A DNA stretch of 63,247 nucleotides from Candidatus Lachnoclostridium avicola. GTDB lineage: Bacteria > Bacillota > Clostridia > Lachnospirales > Lachnospiraceae. The notes below the pieces were generated by a model that was not told the origin of the DNA, did not search any database, and saw only the letters and a list, made by a program, of their open reading frames with translations. The translations under genes and the position numbers were made by a program. Location: the NCBI GenBank assembly GCA_019114465.1, contig DXFM01000030.1, forward strand, positions 1 through 63,247, given 5' to 3'. Shown piece by piece: positions 51,012 to 59,900 of this stretch; within the stretch, counting starts at the first letter, position 1; every line of letters starts with the position of its first letter.

Positions 51012-51914
51012 TCACCCCCTCGCGATATGTATCTGCTTTTCCAGATTTACGATCTCCACTTCCCGTCTCTTTCCGCCGAATTCCCCATCCAGCACCCAGT
51101 CAGTCTCCTCCTCGCTCACCAGGCGGATCCGTCTGGTCTTAAACCGGTACACCAGCTCATTTTCCTCCTCCTTTAAAAACAGATAGGAGACAATATTGCT
51201 GAAATCCAGAGGATTTTTCGGCATACGGATAAACATGGCCTCAAAATATCCGTCGTCCAGGGCCACGTCCCGGTTGACCAGTCCCTTAAATCCTCCCACG
51301 CTGATGGTGTTGGTGACCATGCCGAACAGGAATTCCCCCTCCAGTTCTCCCTCCTCCCACTGAATTTTCATCTGTCTTCCCCGGATATCCATCAGACTCT
51401 TCACCGCTTCCAGCATATAGGCCTGATGTCCCAGCAGATTCTTCTTGTCCTGAGGCGTCAGATAGGACACCTCCGTAAACGCCCCGAAGGCAGCAATGTA
51501 TACAAAATACCGGTCGTCGCCGAATTTTCCCACATCCGCCGTGCGGACCTGACCTCCCACCGCTGCCTGGGCGGCCTTCATCATCTGTTTGGGCAGGCCC
51601 AGGCTGGCCGCGTAGTCGTTGGTAGATCCGGCAGGGATGTAGCCCAGAACCGGCATTTTCTTTAACTCCATCTTTTTTAATTCCATCATTCCGGAAACCA
51701 CCTCGTTGAGGGTGCCGTCCCCGCCGCTGCACACGATCAGATCCGCGCTCCGCCCCCGGGAAATCACCTTTTCTTTTCCGTCCAGGGGTTTCTGGGTGAT
51801 ATAGGTCTCCACACGGTAGCCCTGCTTTACAAAAATGTCCAGAATCTCCAAAAGCCTGTTTTTAATCTTGCCCTTTCCCGAGCAGGGATTGATCACAAAC
51901 AAAAGTTTTTTCAT
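51012..51914 (-). CDS. Diacylglycerol/lipid kinase family protein
   Basis: 300 residues. ATP-dependent kinase of the DgkB/YegS group that phosphorylates diacylglycerol or a related lipid. NPCSGKGK opens the fold, SGGDGTLNEVV (residues 63-73) is the nucleotide-binding motif, and PAGSTNDYA the following loop. Between these a five-residue tandem duplication reads MELKKMELKK (77-86). RBS GAGGAAG. Own gene, ahead of rpoD on the same strand. Confidence 0.92.
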   Translation of the reverse strand: MKKLLFVINPCSGKGKIKNRLLEILDIFVKQGYRVETYITQKPLDGKEKVISRGRSADLIVCSGGDGTLNEVVSGMMELKKMELKKMPVLGYIPAGSTNDYAASLGLPKQMMKAAQAAVGGQVRTADVGKFGDDRYFVYIAAFGAFTEVSYLTPQDKKNLLGHQAYMLEAVKSLMDIRGRQMKIQWEEGELEGEFLFGMVTNTISVGGFKGLVNRDVALDDGYFEAMFIRMPKNPLDFSNIVSYLFLKEEENELVYRFKTRRIRLVSEEETDWVLDGEFGGKRREVEIVNLEKQIHIARG

Positions 51915-51976
51915 AACGATCTTCCTCTCTCAGCAGTTTCCCCGTTTCACCGATAGTATGCCGCAAAACTGCCCTT

Positions 51977-53086
51977 CTATACCAGGCTGCGGTATGCCCG
52001 GAACGCTCCCGGCAGGGGATAGCGGCTCTCCAGTTCTTCCTTCTTCACAAAGAAGGGCTGATTCTCTCCCGTCTCCCATGCCGGCAGGCCTTTCAGCCGG
52101 ATTCTGCAGCCCTCCATATGCCATTCCACATGGGAAAAGATGTGCTTCGCCTCCGGAAGGGCCTGTACGCTATCCACCAGCTCCTCCGGGATCCGGAAAT
52201 GCTCCGCCGCAGCCTTTTCATCCGCAGCTCCCTCCATCATGGGCAGTTCATAGAGGGAGGCTAAAAGTCCTTCCTCCGGCCGCTTCCGGATGGCTACCAG
52301 ATCTCCCGCTTCTATAATAAATACGGTTTTCTTCTCCTGTTTTCTCGCCTTTTTGGCCGCCTTCACGGGAATCTCCTCCGTCAGCCCTTCTCTGGCCGCC
52401 AGGCAGAGGGATTCCAGGGGACACTCCCCGCATTTTGGCGCGCCGTTGGGAACGCAGACCAGGGCTCCCGTCTCGATCAGAGCCTGATTGTAATCCCCCG
52501 CCTGTCCCGCCGGCATCACCGACCGGACCAGCTCCTCTGTCCGCCTCTTCACCGCCTGGCGGGTGATGTCCTCCCGGCTGGCCAGAACCCTGGAGACCAC
52601 CCGCAGCACATTCCCGTCCACCGCAGGCTCCGGGATCCCGAAGGCGATGGAAGCGATGGCCCCCGCCGTGTAGCTTCCGATTCCCGGAAGCTTCTGCAGC
52701 TTTCCGTAATCGGCAGGCAGTTCTCCCCCGTAGGACTCGCAGGCGATCACCGCCGCCTTCTTCAAATTTCTGGCCCGGCTGTAATATCCCAGTCCTTCCC
52801 ACAGCTTCATCAGCCGGTCATCCTCCGCCGCGGCCAGATCCCTGACCGTGGGCAGCTCTCTCATAAACCGCTCAAAATAAGGCTTGACCGCCTCCACTCT
52901 GGTCTGCTGCAGCATGATCTCCGAGATCCAGACCCGGTAGGGCGAGGGATCCTCCCTCCAGGGGAGAATCCTGGCATTCGCCCGGTACCACGCCAGCAGC
53001 GGTTTCTCCAGGGCTTTCATCCGTTCCTCCGGTCCCAGCTTCCGGTCCCCCTCCAGCACCTGCAGTCTGTCGTATAATCCAGTCAT
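51977..53086 (-). CDS. mutY: Adenine DNA glycosylase MutY
   Basis: 369 residues. It removes adenine mispaired with 8-oxoguanine. Catalytic Glu56 (WISEIMLQQTRV) and Asp157 (AVDGNVLRV) match E. coli Glu37 and Asp138. The helix-hairpin-helix is LPGIGSYTAGAI, and the 4Fe-4S loop uses Cys211, 219, 222 and 228. The C-terminal NUDIX-like domain recognises the 8-oxoguanine. RBS AGGAGAG. The Ogg/AlkA-type glycosylase at 62.2 kb gives the complementary activity. Confidence 0.96.
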   Translation of the reverse strand: MTGLYDRLQVLEGDRKLGPEERMKALEKPLLAWYRANARILPWREDPSPYRVWISEIMLQQTRVEAVKPYFERFMRELPTVRDLAAAEDDRLMKLWEGLGYYSRARNLKKAAVIACESYGGELPADYGKLQKLPGIGSYTAGAIASIAFGIPEPAVDGNVLRVVSRVLASREDITRQAVKRRTEELVRSVMPAGQAGDYNQALIETGALVCVPNGAPKCGECPLESLCLAAREGLTEEIPVKAAKKARKQEKKTVFIIEAGDLVAIRKRPEEGLLASLYELPMMEGAADEKAAAEHFRIPEELVDSVQALPEAKHIFSHVEWHMEGCRIRLKGLPAWETGENQPFFVKKEELESRYPLPGAFRAYRSLV

Positions 53087-53107
53087 GATTCTTCTCTCCT
53101 CCGCCTT

Positions 53108-53410
53108 CTACCGCCAGATGCTCAGGGCGCTGAGCACGCTGAGCCCCAGAAGCAGGACTCCCACCAGGAGCGTCAGCCATCCGGCCTTTCGGTTTCTCCG
53201 GCCCCGGGCCGCCAGGCTGCGGGTATAGACGCCGTCAGCAAAATTCAGCACGCTCCCCAGAAAGAAGATCACCGGAAAGAACAGCATATGATTTTCCGGA
53301 TTTAAAAAGGTCAGAACTCCCAGAATCACTATCATCAGCCCCAGGGATATGTGGAGCACGTCCAGAATCATCGCCCCGTTTTTCGGCGGCTTCTTTTTTT
53401 CTATATACAT
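53108..53410 (-). CDS. Small three-helix membrane protein
   Basis: 100 residues from the ATG at 53410 (GGCAGGA upstream; the ATG at 53434 has no site). Hydrophobic segments at LHISLGLMIVILGVLTFL, LFFPVIFFLGSVLNF and the C-terminal LLVGVLLLGLSVLSALSI, separated by a basic loop (RGRRNRK). Ends 21 bp before mutY on the same strand. No motif recognised and function unknown. Confidence 0.72.
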   Translation of the reverse strand: MYIEKKKPPKNGAMILDVLHISLGLMIVILGVLTFLNPENHMLFFPVIFFLGSVLNFADGVYTRSLAARGRRNRKAGWLTLLVGVLLLGLSVLSALSIWR

Positions 53411-53526
53411 AAATTTTTCCTGCCTTTTCTCCATTGCATTTTCTTAACATAAAAGTTACTATACCTTTTCCCCAGTGTCAAGCGGCTTTGCAAACAGGCG
53501 GATTCCCCTGCCGGTCCTGACACGCG

Positions 53527-53557
53527 AAAAAGAGCCTGCGCCCCGCAGACTCTTTTT
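53527..53557 (-). terminator. Terminator of the SPFH gene
   Basis: AAAAAGAGCCTGCG with CGCAGACTCTTTTT (one mismatch), a compact hairpin with T5. Confidence 0.88.
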
Positions 53558-53568
53558 CTTTCTTTCAC

Positions 53569-54513
53569 TTATTCTTTCTTTTCTTCCGCAGCAACCTCTG
53601 TCAGAGACTTTACCAGGCCGGCGATTCCCTGGATCTCCGAGGGAATGATGATCTTCGTGGCCTTTCCATCGGCAGCCTTTCCAAACGCCTCCAGAGCCTT
53701 TAAGGTCAGCACCGCCTGGTCGGCTCCCGCCTCCTTCAGCATCCGGAGTCCTTCGGCGTTGGCCTGCTGCACCTTCATGATGGCTTCCGCCTGACCTTCC
53801 GCCTCCTTGATCCGCTTCTCCTTCTCCGCCTCCGCGTGAAGGATTGCCGCCTGTTTGTCCGCCTCCGCGTCCAGGATGGCCGATTCCTTCTTGCCTTCCG
53901 CCACCAGGATGGTGGACTTCTTCTCGCCCTCCGCTCTCAAAATGGCCTCCCGGCGCTCCCGCTCCGCCTTCATCTGCTTCTCCATGGCGTCCTGGATCGC
54001 CGCCGGCGGGATAATATTTTTCAGCTCCACCCGGTTTACCTTGATGCCCCAGGGATCCGTGGCCACATCCAGAGAAGATCTCATGGACGCGTTGATGGTC
54101 TCCCGGGAAGTCAGGGTCTGATCCAGCTCCAGATCTCCGATGATATTTCTCAGGGTCGTGGCCGTCAGATTCTCGATGGCCATAATGGGGTTCTCCACCC
54201 CGTAGGTGTAGAGCTTGGGATCCGTGATCTGGAAAAACACCACCGTGTCGATCCGCATGGTCACGTTGTCCTTCGTGATCACCGGCTGGGGATCAAAATC
54301 CACCACCTGCTCCTTTAAAGTCATCCGCCTCACCACCCGGTCCACAAAGGGCAGCTTGAAATGAAGTCCGGCAGACCAGGTCCCCTGATAGGTTCCCAGC
54401 CGCTCCAGCACCATGGCATGGGCCTGGGGCACAATGCGGATGCAGGAAGCCAGGATTAAAAGCAGGATAATCAACAGGATCAAAAGCAGCATCATCGCCA
54501 AAATTCCACCCAT
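53569..54513 (-). CDS. SPFH/Band 7 (stomatin-like) membrane protein
   Basis: 314 residues. One N-terminal hydrophobic helix (MLLLILLIILLLILAS), then the SPFH domain (VPQAHAMVLERLGTYQGTW, LKEQVVDFDPQPVITKDN) and a long charged coiled coil rich in Glu, Ala and Lys (about residues 180-260). SPFH proteins form ring-like membrane scaffolds, in complex with NfeD. The nfeD gene is 13 bp upstream in the same operon. RBS AGGAGG. Confidence 0.93.
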   Translation of the reverse strand: MGGILAMMLLLILLIILLLILASCIRIVPQAHAMVLERLGTYQGTWSAGLHFKLPFVDRVVRRMTLKEQVVDFDPQPVITKDNVTMRIDTVVFFQITDPKLYTYGVENPIMAIENLTATTLRNIIGDLELDQTLTSRETINASMRSSLDVATDPWGIKVNRVELKNIIPPAAIQDAMEKQMKAERERREAILRAEGEKKSTILVAEGKKESAILDAEADKQAAILHAEAEKEKRIKEAEGQAEAIMKVQQANAEGLRMLKEAGADQAVLTLKALEAFGKAADGKATKIIIPSEIQGIAGLVKSLTEVAAEEKKE

Positions 54514-54526
54514 TTCCGTTCTCCTC

Positions 54527-54967
54527 CTAATCTTGTGATTTGCTCACCATCAGCTTGACGCCTTCCACCGCCCGGATCACCACCGTCTCCCCGGTGGAAA
54601 AACGGCTCCGGCCGTCGTAGGCCCGGGCCGTCCACTCCTGACCGCTCACCACCGCCGCGCCGGTGCCCAGGTCGTTGTCCACGGCCTCCGTCACCTTCGC
54701 GTTCTTTCCGATCAGGCTGTCCACATTGGTCTTCGTCTCCGGTCTCCCGGACTTTAAAAGGCGGGCCGCAAAGGGCCTGGTAAACAGCAGCAGGAGAAAA
54801 GATACCACAACGAACACCGCCAGCTGGACTTCAATCTCCGCTCCCGCAAGAGCCGCGAAAAACGCCCCCAGAGCTCCTCCCGCAAACCAGATTGTGGTCA
54901 GGGCCATGGTGGCCGCCTCGATTCCCACAAGAATGACAAAGGCTATGAGCCAGTACACTGCCGCCAT
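54527..54967 (-). CDS. NfeD family membrane protein
   Basis: 146 residues. Four hydrophobic helices (WLIAFVILVGIEAATMALTT to AVFVVVSFLLLLF) and a C-terminal OB-fold-like domain (SLIGKNAKVTEAVDNDLGTG, VSGQEWTARAYDG). The pair with a stomatin-like protein is the standard arrangement of this short NfeD1b type, with no protease domain. RBS AGGAGGAG. Promoter at 54999-55027. Confidence 0.92.
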   Translation of the reverse strand: MAAVYWLIAFVILVGIEAATMALTTIWFAGGALGAFFAALAGAEIEVQLAVFVVVSFLLLLFTRPFAARLLKSGRPETKTNVDSLIGKNAKVTEAVDNDLGTGAAVVSGQEWTARAYDGRSRFSTGETVVIRAVEGVKLMVSKSQD

Positions 54968-54998
54968 CGTTCTCCTCCTCTCTCCCGTAATTGACCAT

Positions 54999-55027
54999 AT
55001 CCTAGCATACTTTCCGTATATTTACAA
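54999..55027 (-). promoter_or_regulatory. nfeD-SPFH promoter
   Basis: TTGTAA (55022-55027), 17 bp, TAGGAT (54999-55004). Upstream TTGTCAGAAATTG-type direct repeats are AT-rich and unexplained. Confidence 0.6.
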
Positions 55028-55075
55028 TCTCTGTCGGCAAATTGTAAGAAATTGTCAGAAATTGATATGGCAATT

Positions 55076-55864
55076 TTACTCAGACCGGGAGCGCTCTCCC
55101 TCCCGGCGCTGTCTCGCCGCCTCAAACATCAGCACCGAGGCCGCCACCGCCGCGTTCAGGGATTCCACCTTCCCCAGCATGGGGATCTTCACCCAGCAGT
55201 CTGCCAGAGCGGCGGTCTCATCCGTCAGTCCCCTGGCTTCATTGCCGATGAGGAAGCCGCAGCCTCCCCGGTAGTCCTCACGGTCGTAGGAATTTTTCCC
55301 CTTCAGATGGGCGGCAAACAGGCGAATTTTCCTGGCTTTGGCCATCTCGGCCGCCTCCCCCAGATCGTCCACATACACAAAGGGCACCCGGTAGATGGAT
55401 CCCATGGTGGAGCGAATCACCTTCGGATTGAAGATATCCGCCGTCTCCCGGTTCATGATCACTCCCGTGATCCCGGCTCCCTCTCCCGCCCGGAGAATGG
55501 TTCCCAGATTTCCCGGATCCTGAAGAGTTTCCAACATGATGATATGCGGATTCTCCCCGTTCCATACATCAGAAACCGACCATTTGGGCTGACGGACCAG
55601 AGCCAGAATGCCCTGGGGCGTCTGGGTGTCGGCCATGGCCTTCATCACCTCGCCGCTCACCAGTTCCCAGGCGGCGCCCTCCGGTTCCCCGTGATCCTTT
55701 ACGTATTCCTCCGTCACGTAAACCTTTTCCAGCCAGCTTTTCGGGGCCTCCTCGTACATTTTCCGTCCCTCCGCCAGGAACAGCCCCGTCTGCCGCCGTT
55801 CTCTGGCCTTCTTTGCCAGGGCAGCGGCCTGCTTCACCTGGCTGTTGGATGTGCTGGTGATCAT
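55076..55864 (-). CDS. TrmH-family (SPOUT) RNA methyltransferase
   Basis: 262 residues from the ATG at 55864, which overlaps the nadE stop (ATGA). It methylates a ribose 2'-hydroxyl in rRNA or tRNA with S-adenosylmethionine. The N-terminal substrate-binding part has RRQTGLFLAEGRKMYEEA, and the knot motifs are PGNLGTILRAGEGAGITGV, FLIGNEARGL and IPMLGKVESLNAAVAASVL. Target base cannot be told. Operon with nadE. Confidence 0.93.
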   Translation of the reverse strand: MITSTSNSQVKQAAALAKKARERRQTGLFLAEGRKMYEEAPKSWLEKVYVTEEYVKDHGEPEGAAWELVSGEVMKAMADTQTPQGILALVRQPKWSVSDVWNGENPHIIMLETLQDPGNLGTILRAGEGAGITGVIMNRETADIFNPKVIRSTMGSIYRVPFVYVDDLGEAAEMAKARKIRLFAAHLKGKNSYDREDYRGGCGFLIGNEARGLTDETAALADCWVKIPMLGKVESLNAAVAASVLMFEAARQRREGERSRSE

Positions 55865-57774
55865 GACAGCTTCTCCACCTCCTCCAGCCACAGGCGGGCG
55901 CAGGCGTCGCTGGGCATTCTCAGATCCCCTCTGGGGGATACAGCCACCGATCCCACCTTCGGCCCGTCGGGCAGACAGGAACGCTTAAACTGCTGGGCAA
56001 AGAACCGGCGGTAAAACACCTTCAGCCATTTCAAAACGGTCTCCCGGCTGTACTGGCCGTCAAAGGCCAGCAGGGCCATGCGGAAAATCTTTGCCGGCCG
56101 GCTGCCGAACCTTAAAATCTGATAGAGGAAGAAATCGTGGAGCTCATAGGGGCCCACCAGATCCTCCGTCTTCTGGGAGATGGCTCCGTCCTCCGGCGGC
56201 AGAAGCTCCGGGCTCACCGGCGTGTCCAGCACGTCCAGAAGCACCTCCCTCAGGGCTTCTTCCCCGCAGGTATCCGCATAATATCTCACCAGGTGGCGCA
56301 CCAGGGTCTTCGGCACAGAGGCGTTCACCCCGTACATGGACATGTGGTCCCCGTTGTAGGTGGCCCAGCCCAGAGCCAGCTCCGACATATCTCCCGTTCC
56401 GATAACCATGCCGCCCACCTGGTTGGCGATGTCCATGAGCACCTGGGTTCTCTCCCTGGCCTGGGAATTCTCATAGGTCACGTCGTGAACCTGACTGTCA
56501 TGGCCGATATTCTGAAAATGGAGGGTCACCGCCTCCCGGATATCCACCTCCCGAAGCTCCGCTCCCAGCTCCTTCGTCATCCGGCAGGCATTCTGATATG
56601 TCCGGTCTGTGGTTCCGAAGCAGGGCATGGTGATGGAGTGGATCCTGTTTCTGGGAATTCCCAGCAGATCAAAGGCCCGGGCGGTGACAAGGAGAGCCAG
56701 GGTGGAATCCAGACCGCCGGAGATTCCCACCACCGCATCCCTGCAGCCGGTGTGCTCCAGCCTCTTTTTTAAGCCCATAGCCTGGATGGAGAGGATCTCC
56801 TCGCACCGTTTTCTCCGGTCCGCCGCGTTCCCCGGCACGAAGGGGGCCGGGTCAAAGGACCTCTCCAGTCTGGTCTCCTCCATCTTCAGAGAAAACTCCA
56901 CAATCCGGTAGTTCTCCCGTCCGCGGATCTGGAAGGTGCTCATCCGGCGTCTCTCGCTCTCCAGCCGTTCCAGATCCAGATCCGCCGTCCACAGCCCCGT
57001 CTGGAACCTGGGGGACTGGGCCAGCACAGTTCCGTTCTCCGCAATAATATTGTGGCCGCCGAACACCAGATCCTGGCTGGACTCCCCGTCCCCGGCGCTG
57101 GCGTAGATATAGCCGCACACCAGTCTGGCGGACTGTCCGGCAGTCAGGCTTAAGCGGTAGTCGCTTTTTCCCGTGGTCTCATCGCTGGCAGAGCAGTTTA
57201 CAATCACCGTAGCACCCGCTATGGCGTGTTCCGTGCTGGGGGGACAGGCCACCCACAGATCCTCGCAGATCTCCGCCCCTACCTGAAGGGCGGGCAGCTC
57301 CCGGCACACAAACAGCAGACGGCTTCCCATGGGGATCTTTTCCCCCTCCCAGTCCACCAGGACCGGCTCTTCATTTCCCGGCTCAAAATTTCTCGCCTCG
57401 TAGAACTCGCCGTAGTTGGGAAGGTGGAGCTTGGGCACCAGACCCAGCACCTTTCCCCCTTTGACGGCCGCCGCCACATTGTAAAGCTTGCCGTCCTGCG
57501 CCCAGGGAAGTCCCACAAAGATCAGCATATCCAGATCCGCCGTCCCGGCAGCAAATTCCTTCAGTCCTTCCTTCGCCGCCTCCAGCAGAAGCTTCTGCCC
57601 GAACAGATCCCCGCAGGTATAGGCCGTCATGGCCAGCTCCGGAAATACCAGAAGCTTCACTCCTCTCTCTCCGGCCTCCCTGGCCATCTCTTCCATTCTC
57701 TCCCGGTTGAAGGTGACATCCGCCACCTTCACCTTCGGAGTCGCAGCTCCCGCCTTGATAAAACCGTCTCTCAT
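55861..57774 (-). CDS. nadE: Glutamine-dependent NAD+ synthetase
   Basis: 637 residues from the ATG at 57774 (GGAGG 5 nt upstream). The N-terminal nitrilase-like glutaminase has Glu (VFPELAMTAYTCG), Lys (LHLPNYGEFYE) and Cys (VGAEICEDLWVACPP) of the catalytic triad. The C-terminal synthetase has VGISGGLDSTLALLV and GTGDMSELALGWATYNGDHM. The ammonia made in the first domain is channelled to the second. It is the last step of NAD synthesis. Confidence 0.96.
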   Translation of the reverse strand: MRDGFIKAGAATPKVKVADVTFNRERMEEMAREAGERGVKLLVFPELAMTAYTCGDLFGQKLLLEAAKEGLKEFAAGTADLDMLIFVGLPWAQDGKLYNVAAAVKGGKVLGLVPKLHLPNYGEFYEARNFEPGNEEPVLVDWEGEKIPMGSRLLFVCRELPALQVGAEICEDLWVACPPSTEHAIAGATVIVNCSASDETTGKSDYRLSLTAGQSARLVCGYIYASAGDGESSQDLVFGGHNIIAENGTVLAQSPRFQTGLWTADLDLERLESERRRMSTFQIRGRENYRIVEFSLKMEETRLERSFDPAPFVPGNAADRRKRCEEILSIQAMGLKKRLEHTGCRDAVVGISGGLDSTLALLVTARAFDLLGIPRNRIHSITMPCFGTTDRTYQNACRMTKELGAELREVDIREAVTLHFQNIGHDSQVHDVTYENSQARERTQVLMDIANQVGGMVIGTGDMSELALGWATYNGDHMSMYGVNASVPKTLVRHLVRYYADTCGEEALREVLLDVLDTPVSPELLPPEDGAISQKTEDLVGPYELHDFFLYQILRFGSRPAKIFRMALLAFDGQYSRETVLKWLKVFYRRFFAQQFKRSCLPDGPKVGSVAVSPRGDLRMPSDACARLWLEEVEKLS

Positions 57775-57838
57775 AAAATCCTCCAATTACGTTTATTTCC
57801 CAGGCCGGACCGCCGGCCGTCCATATGATTTATGATTA

Positions 57839-59224
57839 TTACTCTGTCTTCGGCAGCCATTTCGCCTTCCAGCAGTAAAGGGAATCCATCAGCATGGTGG
57901 TGATCCAGGTGATGGGATAGCAGAGCACCACCGCGTGATAGCTGGGGAAGAAGGGCACCAGGAAATTGATGTAGATCATTCTCAGGATGCACATATTTCC
58001 CACGCCGATGAGCATGGTGACCACCGTCTTTCTGGCCCCCCGCAGAGTTCCCATGATGATCTGATGGACCGTCATGGTCAGATAGAAGGGAGCGATGATC
58101 CGGATAGCCTCCTGCCCGAACTGAATCACATCCAGATCGGAGCTGAAGATCTTCAGTATGGTCCCGCCGAAGGTATAGAGGACCACGGATACCACCACCG
58201 TGTAGATAGCGCTCATGGTCATTCCCTGAATAATCCCTTTCTTGACCCGGTCGTACTTTTTCGCTCCGATGTTCTGGCCGGTAAATGTGGTGGCCGACAT
58301 GCAGGTGGTCTGCAGGGGCAGCATGATAAAGCCCTCGATCTTGGAATAGGAACCGAATCCGGCCATGGCTGCGGAACCGTACACGTTGATGTTTGACTGA
58401 ACGATCACGTTGGAAAGGGAGATGATGGACTGCTGGATGCCGCTGGGAATTCCCACCGCCAGCACACGCTTCATCATCCTCTTATCAATCCGGATCTTTC
58501 CCAGCTCCACCCGGTAAGGCTCCTTTGTGGTCATCAGGACCCACATCACCAGCACAGCGGAGATTCCCTGGGAAGCCACTGTGGCAATGGCCACTCCGGC
58601 CACATTCCAGTGGAAGGCCAGCACAAACAGCAGATCCAGCACCACGTTGGTCAGGGAAGCGGCGATCAGGAAATACAGCGGCCGCTTGGAATCTCCCACG
58701 GCACGCAGGATACCGGATCCCATATTGTACACAATATTAAAGAGGGAACCGCAGAAATAAATCCGCAGATAGGTGGTGGACTCCGCCAGCACGTCCGCCG
58801 GGGTATTCATCCACACCAGAATGACGGGGGACAGCAGAACGCCCAGAACGATCATTCCCACGCCTCCGATGATACTTAAGGCAATACAGGTGTGTACGGC
58901 CCAGCTCAGTTTTTTGTGATTCCGCGCTCCGTAATACTGGGAAATAATCACTCCTGCTCCCACAGAAATTCCCAGAAACATGCCAATGATCAGGTTGATC
59001 AGGGAATTGCTGGTTCCCACGGCGGCCAGAGCCTGGCTGCTCACATAATTTCCCACTACGATGGAGTCCACCGTATTGTAGAGCTGCTGGAATACATTTC
59101 CCACCAGAAGCGGCAGGGAAAACATGAGGATCTGTTTCCAGATCACTCCCTCCGTCATCAGCACGCCCTTAACTTCCTGTTTCTCTTCCCGACCGGTGTT
59201 TACGGCCTTTTTTTCTTCTTCCAA
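57839..59224 (-). CDS. MATE family efflux transporter
   Basis: 461 residues with about twelve hydrophobic segments. Opens GVLMTEGVIWKQILMFSLP and LVGNVFQQLYNTVDSIVVGN, the same subgroup as the gene at 1275. Start: TTG 59224 follows GGAGGGGG at seven bases, while the ATG at 59242 is inside that site. Promoter with TATAAT at 59289-59294 and a weak -35. A separate unit upstream of nadE. Substrate unknown. Confidence 0.92.
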   Translation of the reverse strand: MEEEKKAVNTGREEKQEVKGVLMTEGVIWKQILMFSLPLLVGNVFQQLYNTVDSIVVGNYVSSQALAAVGTSNSLINLIIGMFLGISVGAGVIISQYYGARNHKKLSWAVHTCIALSIIGGVGMIVLGVLLSPVILVWMNTPADVLAESTTYLRIYFCGSLFNIVYNMGSGILRAVGDSKRPLYFLIAASLTNVVLDLLFVLAFHWNVAGVAIATVASQGISAVLVMWVLMTTKEPYRVELGKIRIDKRMMKRVLAVGIPSGIQQSIISLSNVIVQSNINVYGSAAMAGFGSYSKIEGFIMLPLQTTCMSATTFTGQNIGAKKYDRVKKGIIQGMTMSAIYTVVVSVVLYTFGGTILKIFSSDLDVIQFGQEAIRIIAPFYLTMTVHQIIMGTLRGARKTVVTMLIGVGNMCILRMIYINFLVPFFPSYHAVVLCYPITWITTMLMDSLYCWKAKWLPKTE

Positions 59225-59288
59225 GTGAAATCCCCCTCCCATTTTCCGGGCCGCGGTCCGCCGCCGGCCCTGTTCTTACAGTGTACTC

Positions 59289-59318
59289 ATTATAGCACTC
59301 TCCTCTTTCCTTGGCAAA
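59289..59318 (-). promoter_or_regulatory. Promoter of the third MATE gene
   Basis: TATAAT (59289-59294) with TTTGCC as a weak -35, 18 bp spacer. Confidence 0.55.
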
Positions 59319-59367
59319 GTTTTTTGTCAGAGCCTGCCGTTCTCCCTGTCAATCTTCTCTTCCCGTC

Positions 59368-59396
59368 TTTACAAACTACCGGAAATCCGGTAAAAT
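59368..59396 (+). promoter_or_regulatory. rrf2 promoter with palindromic operator
   Basis: TTTACA (59368-59373), 17 bp, TAAAAT (59391-59396). The spacer holds the perfect palindrome ACCGG-AAAT-CCGGT (59378-59391), a likely binding site for the Rrf2 protein itself. Confidence 0.65.
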
Positions 59397-59465
59397 ACCA
59401 TAGCATACTGAACAGATAAGAATTACATTCTGTACGCAAAGCAAAGTTAAAAGGAGGAATTCCTT

Positions 59466-59900
59466 ATGAAAATTTCCACAAAAGGCCGGTATGCCCTCCG
59501 CATGATGCTGGACTTCGCCCTTCACCCGGGGGAGTGCACCAAGATCAAGGACGTGGCTGCCCGCCAGCAGATTTCTGAAAAATATCTGGAACAGATCGTC
59601 ACCATCTTAAATAAAGCCGGATACGTGAAAAGCGTCCGGGGCGCCCAGGGGGGATATTACCTGTCCATGGCTCCCTCCCAGTACACCATCGGCATGATCC
59701 TGCGGCTCACCGAGGGCAGCTTAAGCCCGGTGGACTGCGCGGAAAACGGCATGAACAGCTGCGGGCGGGCCGGCTACTGCGCCGCCAACGGCGTGTGGAA
59801 GCGGTTAAACGACGCCATCAACAGCGTGGTGGACAGCATCACTCTGGAGGACATGGTAAACGACTATAAAAAGGCCGAAGAACAGGCCGGAAAGGAATGA
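59466..59900 (+). CDS. Rrf2 family (IscR-like) transcriptional regulator
   Basis: 144 residues. The winged helix MKISTKGRYALRMMLDFALH and DVAARQQISEKYLEQIV, then VRGAQGGYYLSM, are standard Rrf2. Three cysteines, 91, 99 and 105 (DCAENGMNSCGRAGYC), fit an IscR/CymR-like Fe-S site, although the first spacing (7 residues between) is one or two longer than in IscR. It may sense iron-sulfur or cysteine status. It overlaps tcdA by four bases. RBS AAAGGAGG. Confidence 0.92.
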   Translation: MKISTKGRYALRMMLDFALHPGECTKIKDVAARQQISEKYLEQIVTILNKAGYVKSVRGAQGGYYLSMAPSQYTIGMILRLTEGSLSPVDCAENGMNSCGRAGYCAANGVWKRLNDAINSVVDSITLEDMVNDYKKAEEQAGKE

